DNA of 64,000 nucleotides from Dethiobacter alkaliphilus (GTDB lineage Bacteria; Bacillota; Dethiobacteria; DTU022; UBA8154), in assembly GCA_016841605.1 (NCBI GenBank), contig JAENYV010000001.1, positions 355,540-419,539 of the forward strand, written 5' to 3'. This document shows positions 8,043 through 16,796 of this stretch, piece after piece. The number at the start of each line of letters is the position of its first letter. Positions within the stretch are counted from its first letter, which is position 1. The position numbers and the translations under genes are program-made. The notes below the pieces were generated by a model that saw only the letters and a list, made by a program, of their open reading frames with translations, did no database searches and had not been told where the DNA came from.

Positions 8043-8584
8043 GGATAGTATTATGGGTGTTTATCTTGTATCTGCAGGAAAATAAGGTAATTAAGCTCAA
8101 AACTTTTTAATGCGAAGAAAGCGATTGCACTCTTATGTCAGAATATTGCGACTTATTAAGAACATCGTAACAGTTGCGTCATAATTGACCATTTTTAAGA
8201 TAAAGTCATTATTGACTTATGCAACAAGTGGACAATAGACAGTGAAGAAAATATTGATGCCGCAATTTTACTCTGATTTATGGAAATAAAAATTAAATAT
8301 CAAATTGGTATTAAAATTGCAATATAATAGTTCAGGATTTTTCAGAAAAAACTTTTTAAAAATTGGTTTAACTATTGCTGCATAAATAAAGTCCATAGAA
8401 AAAAAGAGGAAAACAGCGTAATACTACGTCACACTAATTCAACGGCAGGAGGGATAATCTCATTAACTAATATCACTTTATTTATTCTATATTTTATATT
8501 TATTTTTTACCTTAGTTAGATTTATAATATAACCATAGTAGAACGGCTGTTCACCATGCTGAATAATGATGGAGGTGGGATTCT
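8043..8584. other. 542-bp AT-rich intergenic region with paired palindromes
   Basis: No coding frame is convincing here and no continuation of the truncated upstream gene is visible. The notable content is two GTCA-N4-TGAC palindromes at 8178-8216. GATGGAGGTGGG at 8569-8580 is the ribosome binding site for the next gene. The rest is AT-rich without clear structure. Confidence 0.6.
8178..8216. promoter_or_regulatory. Two GTCA-N4-TGAC operator-like sites
   Basis: GTCATAATTGAC (8178-8189) and GTCATTATTGAC (8205-8216) share the same half-sites and differ only in the 4-base centre, with centres 27 bp apart. The second is extended to AAGTCATTATTGACTT. They sit inside a larger imperfect inverted repeat bounded by GTTGC (8173-8177) and GCAAC (8221-8225). 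Tandem symmetric sites are typical of cooperative regulator binding. The nearby word TTGACCATT also occurs near the palindrome at 2655. Confidence 0.45.
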
Positions 8585-8974
8585 ATGGAAAATAATAATA
8601 ATGATGAGGTGTATTGTTTTGGTTCTATAGCACCTCTTCAGAAGGCTCCAACCCTCATCAAAGTTATGCACGAAGAAGAACGCGCACGCAATCGTAAACA
8701 GGGGATAGAACGCTATATCGAGGAAATTAAGAGCTGGGAGTATGGTTATTGTGTGGATTGCAGGCAGGTAAGATTCAGTTCAGAGCTTGAAGCAACACCA
8801 GAAGGGATCCGATGCTCCAAGTGCAAAGGCTATAACTTGGAAGCTCCCGGTTGGACTGTTTGTCCCTATTACAAAGATACCGTGGTTAAATGCCCTCGGG
8901 CAGGCAAGAGTATCGTGAAGTCGGACCAGGGAGAAGAATGCCACGAACATTGCCATTTCCGGTTACCCGAATGA
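8585..8974 (+). CDS. Small cysteine-rich (zinc-ribbon-like) protein of unknown function
   Basis: A 129-residue soluble protein that I do not recognise. After a polar N-terminus and a short charged helix (about residues 28-52) it carries paired cysteines: YCVDC, then RCSKC about 20 residues later, and a C-terminal run CPYYKDTVVKCP...CHEHCHF. The first two pairs have the CxxC-(about 20)-CxxC spacing of a zinc ribbon or rubredoxin-like knuckle; the C-terminal Cys/His set could bind a second metal or Fe-S cluster. GGAGGTGGG gives a strong ribosome binding site. Its position between Mo-enzyme genes suggests an accessory or regulatory role, but nothing in the sequence proves it. Confidence 0.75.
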   Translation: MENNNNDEVYCFGSIAPLQKAPTLIKVMHEEERARNRKQGIERYIEEIKSWEYGYCVDCRQVRFSSELEATPEGIRCSKCKGYNLEAPGWTVCPYYKDTVVKCPRAGKSIVKSDQGEECHEHCHFRLPE

Positions 8975-9048
8975 TGAGTACTCTTTTCAATACTTGACCT
9001 TCAGAGGCATGGACTTTTTCTTGATGTTCAAAGTGCCGGGAAGGTAGA

Positions 9049-9333
9049 TTGGATGTTGAAAATATGAAAGAAAATGAACTGACCCAAGAGGAAATCAATG
9101 AAATAAATAAAGTTATTCCTTTAGTAGACGCTAAGCTTTATTGGAAAGAAGGTTATGGTTGGACATCTCAATTTTGGGATAAATTGTATAATTTGGGATG
9201 GAGAATGGTTGAATCAGAAGAAGAACCCGGAGTCTTTCTTGCTGTGAATGAAAAGGGAGTTACCGTTCTTGCGGCCGATGGCAAGATTTCTTTATTTAAG
9301 CTGTTAAATAACTATATGGTTGGCGGCAGTTAG
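9049..9333 (+). CDS. Small acidic protein of unknown function
   Basis: An unrecognised 94-residue soluble protein with no membrane segment, no cysteine and many aromatic residues (YWKEGYGWTSQFWDKLYNLGW). The predicted start is TTG at 9049 behind GGGAAGG; ATG at 9064 would remove five residues. It lies 74 bp after the cysteine-rich protein and may be co-transcribed with it. Codon use looks like that of its neighbours, which supports it being a real gene. Confidence 0.6.
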   Translation: MDVENMKENELTQEEINEINKVIPLVDAKLYWKEGYGWTSQFWDKLYNLGWRMVESEEEPGVFLAVNEKGVTVLAADGKISLFKLLNNYMVGGS

Positions 9334-9658
9334 GGTCGTAAAGGAAGGAATGTGCGGCAGTGATAAGTACCACCTCTGTTTTTCTTACTGATTTGAAACG
9401 AAGCATAAACTACGTGACAACGCTTCCTAGTTTGTAGGTGTTCGTTATGTAGAGCAAGACCAATCGCTCTAGCAACATTAAAAAATGAGTGTCGGTAATG
9501 TGACGCAACGCCTGTGAACAACAAGGTTGCGATTTTCAACCAAATCAATAATGACGGATTGCAGGGCATGGATTAGACATTGGAGAGGGGTGATACAAAG
9601 CATTATAAATGATGGTTTGATTTAAAAATATAAAATATTTATGCAGAGGAGGAAAAAA
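9334..9658. other. 325-bp gap before the Mo-hydroxylase operon
   Basis: No supported gene. A 79-codon antisense frame has no recognisable domain and no ribosome binding site. I see no clear promoter or terminator. The ribosome binding site AGGAGG at 9647-9652 belongs to the next gene. Confidence 0.5.
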
Positions 9659-10528
9659 GTGTATCTACCAGATTTTGAGTATTTCAATCCAGACAGTGTT
9701 GAAGAGGCCTGCCAATTATTGTTAAAGTATGGCTCGAAAGCCAAAGCGATTGCTGGCGGTACTGATGTTCTTGTCAAAATGAAAAAAGAACTGCTGGCAC
9801 CGGAAGTCATTGTCGGTATCGGACAGTTGTCTCAATTGAAAAAAATTGAGTACGTGCCCGGTAAAGGTGTTGTTATCGGCTCTGGTGTAACACATAACGA
9901 AGTACAGAATTCAAAAGTTTTGCAGGAAAAATACTTGTCCGTATCTGAAGCGGCTCATCAAATGGCGAACAATCAAGTGCGCAATCTTGGCACCATTGGG
10001 GGCAATATCAGTAACGCCGTCCCTTCCGCCGATATGCCTCCGATTCTTATCGCCCTTGACACAACTGCGAAAATTGTGGGGGCAAAGGGAGAGCGGACCC
10101 TGCCTCTGGAAGATGTCTTTGCGGGGCCTAATGAAACCGTTTTGGAACATGACGAGCTCATCACCGAATTTGTTATTCCCGATGGCAGTTTTACAGGCAG
10201 CACGTATATGAAATTCGGTTTGCGCGCGTCAGGCGCATTGGCCGTAGTTGGTGTGGCGGCTTCAGTTCAAATGGAGGACGGTGTTATTAAAGATGCAAGG
10301 ATCGTCCTTGGGGCTGTTTCACCCGTTCCTGTTCGCGCGAAAAAAGCTGAAGATTTCTTAAAGGGCAAGCCGGCCGGCGAAGAAATATTTGCAGAAGCCG
10401 GGGTTATCGCTTCGGGAGAATGCAAACCCATTTCCGATATTCGGGCGTCGGCCGAATATCGCAAAGATATGGTGCGCGTCTTTACCAAGCGGGCATTGAA
10501 CAAAGCTGCTAATGAGGGGCATGTTTAA
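9659..10528 (+). CDS. Xanthine-oxidase-family hydroxylase, FAD subunit (CutM/HcrB-type)
   Basis: This is the flavin subunit of a three-component molybdenum hydroxylase; it passes electrons from the Fe-S subunit to an acceptor. FAD-contact motifs are visible: IAGGTDVLVKMK near the N-terminus and LGTIGGNISNAVPSADMPP around residue 110. The C-terminal CO-dehydrogenase flavoprotein domain is complete. About 289 residues is the normal short length, and the extra four-cysteine [4Fe-4S] insertion of 4-hydroxybenzoyl-CoA reductase HcrB is absent. I place the start at GTG 9659, because AGGAGG (9647-9652) is ideally spaced for it and homologues begin with this YLPDFEYF segment; the ATG at 9641 overlaps the ribosome binding site. 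The 2Fe-2S and Mo subunits follow. Confidence 0.92.
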   Translation: MYLPDFEYFNPDSVEEACQLLLKYGSKAKAIAGGTDVLVKMKKELLAPEVIVGIGQLSQLKKIEYVPGKGVVIGSGVTHNEVQNSKVLQEKYLSVSEAAHQMANNQVRNLGTIGGNISNAVPSADMPPILIALDTTAKIVGAKGERTLPLEDVFAGPNETVLEHDELITEFVIPDGSFTGSTYMKFGLRASGALAVVGVAASVQMEDGVIKDARIVLGAVSPVPVRAKKAEDFLKGKPAGEEIFAEAGVIASGECKPISDIRASAEYRKDMVRVFTKRALNKAANEGHV

Positions 10529-10544
10529 AAAAGGAGTGATGAAA

Positions 10545-11042
10545 ATGGCAAATTTCGTTGTTGACAAGAATGGTATTAAACGTTATCTGGTTACTATAAA
10601 AGTAAACGGCAATGAATATACAAAAATGGTTAAAGCAAATAGTTTACTCGTAAACTTCTTACGGGAGGACCTTGATATTACCGGCACTAAAAAAGCGTGC
10701 GAACAGGGTGACTGTGGCGCCTGCACAGTGCTGTTGGATGGGAAACCGGTCAATTCATGCATGGTTCTCACCCTTAGTGTGGACGGAAGGGAAGTAACAA
10801 CCGTTGAGGGTCTTGCTTCCAACGCCAAACTTGACATCATCCAGGAAAAATTCATAGAACACTCAGCGCCGCAATGTGGATTTTGCGCTCCGGGTATCCT
10901 TATGGCGGCCAAAGCATTGCTTATGAATAACCCCCACCCGACCGAACTTGAAGTGCGCGAGGCTATTGCGGGTAATCTGTGCCGTTGTACGGGTTATGTC
11001 CATTATGTCGAGGCAATTCTAGACGCAGCTGACAGTCAATAA
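10545..11042 (+). CDS. Xanthine-oxidase-family hydroxylase, [2Fe-2S] subunit (CoxS/HcrC-type)
   Basis: This small subunit carries two [2Fe-2S] clusters that relay electrons from the Mo centre to FAD. The plant-ferredoxin-like cluster is CEQGDCGACTVLLDGKPVNSC in pattern (C-x4-C-x2-C-x11-C). The second, helical cluster is CGFCAPG followed by CRCTGY. Length (165 residues) is standard. Several in-frame ATGs exist at 10512, 10521, 10539 and 10545; GGAG at 10533-10536 best fits ATG 10545, which gives the usual short N-terminus. The frame is 16 bp downstream of the FAD gene and 11 bp upstream of the Mo gene, so the three form one operon. Confidence 0.94.
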   Translation: MANFVVDKNGIKRYLVTIKVNGNEYTKMVKANSLLVNFLREDLDITGTKKACEQGDCGACTVLLDGKPVNSCMVLTLSVDGREVTTVEGLASNAKLDIIQEKFIEHSAPQCGFCAPGILMAAKALLMNNPHPTELEVREAIAGNLCRCTGYVHYVEAILDAADSQ

Positions 11043-11053
11043 GGAAAGGAAGG

Positions 11054-13429
11054 ATGTGCAAAATGAGCAAAGAAGTCTCGTATTTAAACATGAATAAACA
11101 GTATTCGTATGTCGGGAAAAGCCTTAAAAGAACCGATATACTGGATAAAGTGACCGGTCGCGGTAAGTATATCGACGATCTCAAATTTTCCAATATGCTT
11201 TATGGAAAACTTATTCGCAGTACCGAGGCCCATGCGCGTATTATTAACATTGATACTTCCGAAGCGGAAAAACTGCCCGGCGTAAAGGCTATTATTACCG
11301 CCAAAGATGTGCCTTCGATAAAATACGGCCTCAGCCCCGCACGTTACGATGAAAACATTTTTTGCACCGACACAGTCAAATTTTATGGAGATAAAATAGG
11401 TGCAATCTGCGCGGTTGATGAAGAAACCGTCTATAAAGCTCTAAAGCTGATCAAAGTAGAATATGAAGTGCTGCCCGCGGTGTTTACTCCTGCTGAAGCG
11501 GCTAAAGAAGACGCGCCGCAAATCTTTGAAGAATTTCCGGGTAATGTCAACACTGAGATCCACCTGGAGTTCGGGGATATTGAGAAAGCCAAGCAAGAGG
11601 CTTATTATGTGCGCACCGACCGCCTGGTAGGTCAGCGTACCCTGCACGGGTTCATCGAACCTCATTGCGCAATCGCCTACTGGGAAGGGAAAAGGGTGCA
11701 CATTCATTCCTCCCATCAATCGGTTCACTACCTGCAACACCACATAGCCCGGATATTTGATATGAAGGAAGGCGACGTGCGTGTAACTCTCCCCTATGTG
11801 GGAGGCGGTTTCGGCGGTAAAGTCGATATCAGCGGCGTGGATATCTCAGCCGTAGCTCTTTCCAAAATAACCGGACAACCTGTCAAGATGTTCTTTGACT
11901 TGGAAGAAGTATGGTTAAACGGTCGTGGCCGCCATGGCATGGACATGACATATACCACCGGTGTTACAAAAGAAGGTAAAATTCTATTCGTAGAAAGCGA
12001 AACAATCTTGGACGGCGGAGCTTACAGCGGTCTGGGCGTAGCTACCTCTTATTATGCCGGCTCTCTGCTGAATGTGCTGTATGATTTTGACAACTATAGG
12101 TTTGATGCATACAGGTACGTGACCAACCTGCCGCCCTGCGGCGCACAGAGAGGACACGGACAGCCGCACCCGCGTTACGCCTTTGAAAGCCATTTAGATC
12201 ACATTGCCGAAGATCTCGGTATGGACCCGATTGACCTTCGTCTCGTCAACGCCCGTAAAGCCAATACTGTCACTCCAAACGGGTACGAAGTAAAATCGTA
12301 TTATTTGACAGAAGCGAATGAATTAGCGCGGGATGCCTCCGGGTGGAAAGATAAGAAAGGCAAATTGCCCGTAGGCAGGGGGATCGGTGTCGGTAACGGC
12401 GGTTTTGTTACGGGTGCAGGTTTCTGCATGTATCGGACCGACCTGCCGCACTCAATTGGCATGATCAAAGTATATGATGACGGCACCCATGCCATTGTCT
12501 ATTCGCAAGCGGTAGATATCGGTCAGGGCAGCGATACGGTGCTTACCCAGATGGCAGCAGAGGCGATGGGCTTTCCCTATGAAGATATTACGATCTGCAC
12601 CAGAGATACCGATTTGGCCACCCTTGACTTTGGCGCCTATGCCAGTCGGCAGACCTTAATGGCCGGCTGGGCGGTGAAGAGAGCGGGAGAGGATATCAAG
12701 AAGAAAATACTTATCCAGGCCGCGGAAATGTTGAAAGTTAAGGAAGACGGCGGCTACCGCTCGGGTAAGTTAATGCCGGAAGAATTGGACTGCAAGGAAG
12801 GCCTCGTGTTTGTAAAACAAGAACCGGGTGTTAATATTACTTTTGCTGAGGTAGCCCGCGCTTATTTCGTGAAACATGGCGTATTGGTCGGAAGGGGCTA
12901 CTACCACCCGGGCAAACTGGGCGGCAAGCATAAAGGAGCGGCAGTGGGTACTTCACCGGCCTATAGCAGCGCGACCCAAATTGCCGAAGTTGAAGTCGAT
13001 ATGGAAACCGGCGTCACAAAAGTTGTCGGCACGTGGGATGTGCATGACAGCGGCTGCGTGGTCAATCCGCAATTGCTGCACGGCCAGGTGCACGGCGCAT
13101 TTTCAATGGGCATTGGAGAAACTATCTGGGAAAAGGTAACCTTCGATGAAAAGGGAAAACTGCTCAACGGAAACTTTGCTGAATATCGGATGCCGACTGC
13201 GCTGGATATGCCGCATGTTGACTCCCTGGTTCTGGATACTTTCGAACCCAATGGACCCTGGGGCGTAAAAGAAGTCGGGGAGGGCGCGACGACTCCCACA
13301 TTAGGTTGCGTTGCCAACGCTGTTTACGATGCCATAGGAGTCCGAGTTGCTGAACTGCCGCTTACTCCTGAAAAAATTTGGCGCGGTTTGAAGGAAGCCA
13401 GGGAAGCAAAGGAAAAAGAAGGGAAATAG
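11054..13429 (+). CDS. Xanthine-oxidase-family hydroxylase, Mo-binding catalytic subunit (HcrA-like)
   Basis: The catalytic subunit of the Mo hydroxylase, expected to bind the Mo-MCD cofactor and hydroxylate or dehydroxylate an organic substrate. The 791-residue protein has the a/b hammerhead domain (about residues 25-135) and the Mo-binding domain with GGGFGGK at 250-256, PPCGAQRGHG around 360, VDIGQGSDT near 480 and the catalytic-glutamate motif GEGATTP (Glu743). The RGHG motif and several flanking stretches resemble the 4-hydroxybenzoyl-CoA reductase alpha subunit (HcrA), making an aromatic or CoA-linked substrate plausible; nicotinate-type and aldehyde substrates remain possible. The start is ATG 11054, or ATG 11063, with AAGGAAAGGA upstream. 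The IclR regulator after it is a likely controller. Confidence 0.9.
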   Translation: MCKMSKEVSYLNMNKQYSYVGKSLKRTDILDKVTGRGKYIDDLKFSNMLYGKLIRSTEAHARIINIDTSEAEKLPGVKAIITAKDVPSIKYGLSPARYDENIFCTDTVKFYGDKIGAICAVDEETVYKALKLIKVEYEVLPAVFTPAEAAKEDAPQIFEEFPGNVNTEIHLEFGDIEKAKQEAYYVRTDRLVGQRTLHGFIEPHCAIAYWEGKRVHIHSSHQSVHYLQHHIARIFDMKEGDVRVTLPYVGGGFGGKVDISGVDISAVALSKITGQPVKMFFDLEEVWLNGRGRHGMDMTYTTGVTKEGKILFVESETILDGGAYSGLGVATSYYAGSLLNVLYDFDNYRFDAYRYVTNLPPCGAQRGHGQPHPRYAFESHLDHIAEDLGMDPIDLRLVNARKANTVTPNGYEVKSYYLTEANELARDASGWKDKKGKLPVGRGIGVGNGGFVTGAGFCMYRTDLPHSIGMIKVYDDGTHAIVYSQAVDIGQGSDTVLTQMAAEAMGFPYEDITICTRDTDLATLDFGAYASRQTLMAGWAVKRAGEDIKKKILIQAAEMLKVKEDGGYRSGKLMPEELDCKEGLVFVKQEPGVNITFAEVARAYFVKHGVLVGRGYYHPGKLGGKHKGAAVGTSPAYSSATQIAEVEVDMETGVTKVVGTWDVHDSGCVVNPQLLHGQVHGAFSMGIGETIWEKVTFDEKGKLLNGNFAEYRMPTALDMPHVDSLVLDTFEPNGPWGVKEVGEGATTPTLGCVANAVYDAIGVRVAELPLTPEKIWRGLKEAREAKEKEGK

Positions 13430-13479
13430 TAAACCGTCTAATCGTATAGAGACGATCTGAAAAGAAATTACTTTTTTTA

Positions 13480-13517
13480 GAACCTGTTGCCTTCTTATCC
13501 AAGGGGGCAACAGGTTC
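13480..13517. other. 12-bp perfect hairpin after the hydroxylase operon
   Basis: GAACCTGTTGCC (13480-13491) pairs with GGCAACAGGTTC (13506-13517) around a 14-base loop. There is no T-run after the stem on the + strand, so it may be a weak or factor-assisted terminator or an mRNA 3' stabiliser. Confidence 0.6.
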
Positions 13518-13645
13518 CAGTTTCCAGGAAAAGACCTTGAACATTTGCCGTTTCCGGGGCTGGTGAACAATTTTACTAAAATAGCTGGAGGTGATATCAT
13601 AGAAAACGGTATTAAAATCAGAGAAAGATGATGGAGTTGTGGATA

Positions 13646-14398
13646 ATGACAGTAAAAAAGCCGGGAACCAATTACAGCGCCCCGATATTATACAAAGCCT
13701 TTGCCATACTTGATGAAATTGCCGCTGAACAGCAAAAAATGGGAATCAGTGACCTTGCCCGTAAATTAAATATGTCCAAAGGTACAATACATGGTATTAC
13801 CCAGGCTTTCCTTGATCTAGGAGTTCTAACGCAGGACTCCAATAAAAAATTAAGTTTGGGCCCGACTCTTATTGAATTAGGGAATAAGGCCCTTGCCGGT
13901 GATGATTTAAGGTTGTCGGTGCGCCCGTTTTTGGAAGAATTATATAGTGAGTTTAAGGAAACCGTTTTCTTGGGAAACTCTGACGGGAAAAAAATAACCA
14001 TAATTGATAAGGTTGACAATCCCACCGGGCTAAAGATTTCCGCCCCGGTCGGCAGCAGATTATCTCTTCTTGCGGGAGCTACAGGAAAAATTTTTTTATC
14101 TGCCTTCTCAGACGAGGATTTACAAGGTTTTCTAAGGGATTCACTTCCAAAATTTACTGAAAAAACTATTACCGACAGATCGAAATACATTGAAGAAATT
14201 AAAAAGGTAAGAGAGCAGGGTTACGCTACGGATTTTGAAGAATACATACAGGGCGTTAACGCTGTTTGTGTCCCTATTACCGATATGTATGGACAAACTA
14301 CAGCGGCTATGTGGATGGTGGGTTTTTCCAATACCTTAAACAATGATAAAATAAACCGCGCCATAACTGCCATGTTCCGTATTAGCAAAAAAAGATAG
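13646..14398 (+). CDS. IclR-family transcriptional regulator
   Basis: A DNA-binding regulator of the IclR type: an N-terminal winged helix-turn-helix (residues about 10-70, with ISDLARKLNMSKGTIHGITQ as the HTH) and a C-terminal ligand-binding domain with the family pattern APVGSRLSLLAGATGK and DFEEYIQGVNAVCVPI. IclR proteins usually control catabolic genes for aromatic or other organic acids and respond to a pathway metabolite. It follows the Mo-hydroxylase operon by about 200 bp, making that operon the likely target. ATG 13628 is in frame, but GGAG at 13633-13636 supports ATG 13646. Length (250 residues) is normal. Confidence 0.92.
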   Translation: MTVKKPGTNYSAPILYKAFAILDEIAAEQQKMGISDLARKLNMSKGTIHGITQAFLDLGVLTQDSNKKLSLGPTLIELGNKALAGDDLRLSVRPFLEELYSEFKETVFLGNSDGKKITIIDKVDNPTGLKISAPVGSRLSLLAGATGKIFLSAFSDEDLQGFLRDSLPKFTEKTITDRSKYIEEIKKVREQGYATDFEEYIQGVNAVCVPITDMYGQTTAAMWMVGFSNTLNNDKINRAITAMFRISKKR

Positions 14399-14489
14399 AG
14401 ATAGGAAATTGTTTTTTTGGATGAAACAATAATACCACCATTGCTGAGTATATTCTAAGCAGGTATACAGATATTGTCATACACTTTAG

Positions 14490-14521
14490 CGCTCTTGACA
14501 TGGGAAAAGCGTTTTTTTTTT
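14490..14521 (+). terminator. Probable intrinsic terminator after the IclR gene
   Basis: CGCTCTT (14490-14496) can pair with AAAAGCG (14505-14511) with one mismatch, followed by ten T (14512-14521). The stem is weak, but the T-run is strong. Confidence 0.55.
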
Positions 14522-14542
14522 GAATGCGTTATGAAGAAAAGA

Positions 14543-14640
14543 AATCCCGGCTATTGCCGGGAGAAGAGGGATTATTATTTTACAGCAATGAGCAAATATT
14601 GTTTTTCGACCATTATGTCATTATAAGCATAATAGATGTC
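14543..14640 (+). repeat. Dispersed non-coding repeat, copy B (shorter form)
   Basis: It shares with copy A (2539-2680) the first about 40 bases including the CCCGGCTATTGCCGGG hairpin (14546-14561) and the later block GACCATTATGTCA (14608-14620), but lacks about 60 internal bases. Sharing both ends but not the middle argues for a mobile or recombining element rather than two independent terminators. Confidence 0.75.
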
Positions 14641-14826
14641 GCTCCTTGCCCGGCGTTTTGCCCGAGTGCCCGTGTAGCAAAACAAACAAATTATTGCATT
14701 TTTTTTAGTGGTTTTTCTTGGATAATAACGGTTAGATCAAGTATAATGAAGAAAAACAGATAATTAAACCCATGGAAGAGAAAAAATGCGGTTTTAAACG
14801 AACAGCCGTCCTGGAGGAAGATATCG

Positions 14827-16773
14827 ATGTCTCTTTTGCGCGTGCTTATTGTGGAAGATTCGGCGGATGATGTCCGGTTGCTTTTGCGTATTTTACAAAA
14901 GGGAGGCTATAAGACAGTACACCGGTGTGTAGAGACGGAAGAGTCTTTGAAGGAAGCCTTGAGAGCAGAAAGTTGGGATCTGGTCATCAGTGATCATGAT
15001 ATGCCTCATATTAGTGTTCCGGCAGCCCTGACCGTGCTCAGAGAAAGCGGTTTGGATCTCCCATTTATTATTGTCTCCGAAAACATCGGCGAGGAAAACG
15101 CTGTAGCTGCCATAAAAGCAGGTGCTCACGACTATATTATGAAAGACAGCCTGATACGGCTTATTCCGGCAATACAGAACGAATTGCGCGCTGCGGAAAT
15201 TCGCCGAGAGGGCAGGAAGGCAGAGGAAAATCTGCGACGCCGGGAGCAGGATTTTAAAACGCTGGCGGAGAACGCCCCTGATATTGTAACGCGTTTTGAT
15301 CGTGATTTGCGGCATATTTATATTAATCCGGCTATCGAAAAAGAAATGGGCATCTCTCGCGCAGAATTTATCGGTAAAACCCATGAAGAACTGAACATGT
15401 CACGAAAGAACATCCAACTTTGGGATGGAGCCCTCCGGGAAGTCTTCCGTACCGGCCGCGAAAAAGTCCTCTATTCAAGTTATCCGACACCAACCGGCCA
15501 AAAGTACAGACATACACTTATTGTCCCCGAGTTTGCGCAGGACGGCTCAGTAGAGACGGTCCTATCTATTACCAGAGATATTACCGAACTGAAACAAATG
15601 GAAGCGGCACTGCAGCGGGAACAGACCAAAACACGTCTCATACACAGGGGCTTAATCCAGGAAAAAATGCCTGCTGTTACCGGACTGGCCATCTCGGCTT
15701 GCTATCAACCGGCCCGGGAACTGAGGGGTGATTACTATAACCTGATTGGACTGAACAGCCATTTACTTTTCTTCTATCTGACTGATGTACGTGGAGATAA
15801 TATGGATGGTGTGATGCAGAGCTCCTTTGTCAGGAAATCTATTGAGAGGTTGACTGCTAACGGCGACAGCTCCCTGCTTTTCTCCCCGGCAACTCTGCTG
15901 CATCGCCTGGCAAATGAATATGAAGAAAAATATCCTTCCCCTAGTTTTTCGCTGTCTATTTTGATTGCTGTTCTAAATTCTGCTGAGGGAAAGTTGTATT
16001 ATGTCTCTACAGGTTTTGACAACGCGCCGCTAACCGTGTGGGGAAACGGAGAATTAGTCGAACTTCCGGTGGACGAGACAATAGACGGCAATTCTGTTTT
16101 ACAGGCCTTTAAATATGGGGAACACTCAGTCAACTTTACCCCGGGTTCCACTTTCTTTTTCAGCACGGACGGCCTTATGAAACAAAGAGCCGGATCAAAG
16201 ACCTATGGACCGAGACTCAAAGAAGTGCTTTTACATAACTATTATTTTCCCCCGGAACTGATCGCCAGGGCAGTGCATGAAGATTTTACCCGGTTTTGCG
16301 GCAGACCTCAGGGTGACGATGATATTGCCTTTATTATCGTGCACCGGGCAATTAAAGAAGAGCGGCATTTGGTTCTGGAGATGGAAAATGATTTTGCAGC
16401 ACTTGGCGGTATTATTGAAAAAGTACTCGCTTTTCTTTCTACCCATAAAGTAGTCAATACGGACCTGCTGGATTTCCATGAGTTGCTGGTTAATGCCGTC
16501 GAGCACGGAAATAAGTACGACAGCACCAAAAAGGTCTTTATTGATCTTACGGTAACGGAAAATTACTATCGGATTGAAATTACCGATCAGGGCGAAGGCT
16601 TCAATTGGCGGCCGCGGCTGAAAAATGAGCTGGATCTGGACGATTTTAGTGAAAGAGGCCGCGGTATTTTTTTGACGAGAATTCTTGCGGACTACCTGGG
16701 CTACAACGAGCGTGGTAACCGCGTTACGCTGATTAATCTTCTTCCCCGAAAACATTATCTTGTGAATGACTGA
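14827..16773 (+). CDS. REC-PAS-PP2C (RsbU/SpoIIE-like) phosphatase fused to an RsbW-like HATPase
   Basis: A 648-residue soluble signalling protein. The domain order is: receiver (1-125; acidic Glu10/Asp11, phosphoacceptor Asp56, Lys in MKDS), PAS (about 138-260), RsbU-type PP2C phosphatase (about 275-505; RGDYYN, LTDVRGD and GDDDIAF keep the metal-binding aspartates although the usual GHG is RGD), and a C-terminal anti-sigma-type kinase domain (about 510-645; N-box ELLVNAVEHGNKYD, G-boxes DQGEGF and RGRGIF). Such proteins act on STAS antagonists: the phosphatase removes, and the kinase adds, a phosphate on Ser. Having both on one chain under a receiver is a compact partner-switching switch. 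The histidine kinase and regulator genes follow at once; two STAS genes lie 7 and 11.5 kb downstream. GGAGGAAG precedes the ATG. Confidence 0.88.
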   Translation: MSLLRVLIVEDSADDVRLLLRILQKGGYKTVHRCVETEESLKEALRAESWDLVISDHDMPHISVPAALTVLRESGLDLPFIIVSENIGEENAVAAIKAGAHDYIMKDSLIRLIPAIQNELRAAEIRREGRKAEENLRRREQDFKTLAENAPDIVTRFDRDLRHIYINPAIEKEMGISRAEFIGKTHEELNMSRKNIQLWDGALREVFRTGREKVLYSSYPTPTGQKYRHTLIVPEFAQDGSVETVLSITRDITELKQMEAALQREQTKTRLIHRGLIQEKMPAVTGLAISACYQPARELRGDYYNLIGLNSHLLFFYLTDVRGDNMDGVMQSSFVRKSIERLTANGDSSLLFSPATLLHRLANEYEEKYPSPSFSLSILIAVLNSAEGKLYYVSTGFDNAPLTVWGNGELVELPVDETIDGNSVLQAFKYGEHSVNFTPGSTFFFSTDGLMKQRAGSKTYGPRLKEVLLHNYYFPPELIARAVHEDFTRFCGRPQGDDDIAFIIVHRAIKEERHLVLEMENDFAALGGIIEKVLAFLSTHKVVNTDLLDFHELLVNAVEHGNKYDSTKKVFIDLTVTENYYRIEITDQGEGFNWRPRLKNELDLDDFSERGRGIFLTRILADYLGYNERGNRVTLINLLPRKHYLVND

Positions 16774-16796
16774 ATAATTGGATGTGGAATAGTTGA

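Larger units (their letters stand above)
14399..14826. other. 428-bp intergenic region between IclR and signalling cluster
   Basis: No supported gene. It contains a terminator (14490-14521) and copy B of the dispersed repeat (14543-14640). CCTGGAGGAAGAT at 14810-14822 is the ribosome binding site for the next gene. Confidence 0.6.

Noticed and set aside
9330-9569. Antisense 79-codon frame in the gap before the hydroxylase operon, considered as a transposase fragment
   Set aside because: No recognisable transposase motif, inverted repeats or ribosome binding site.
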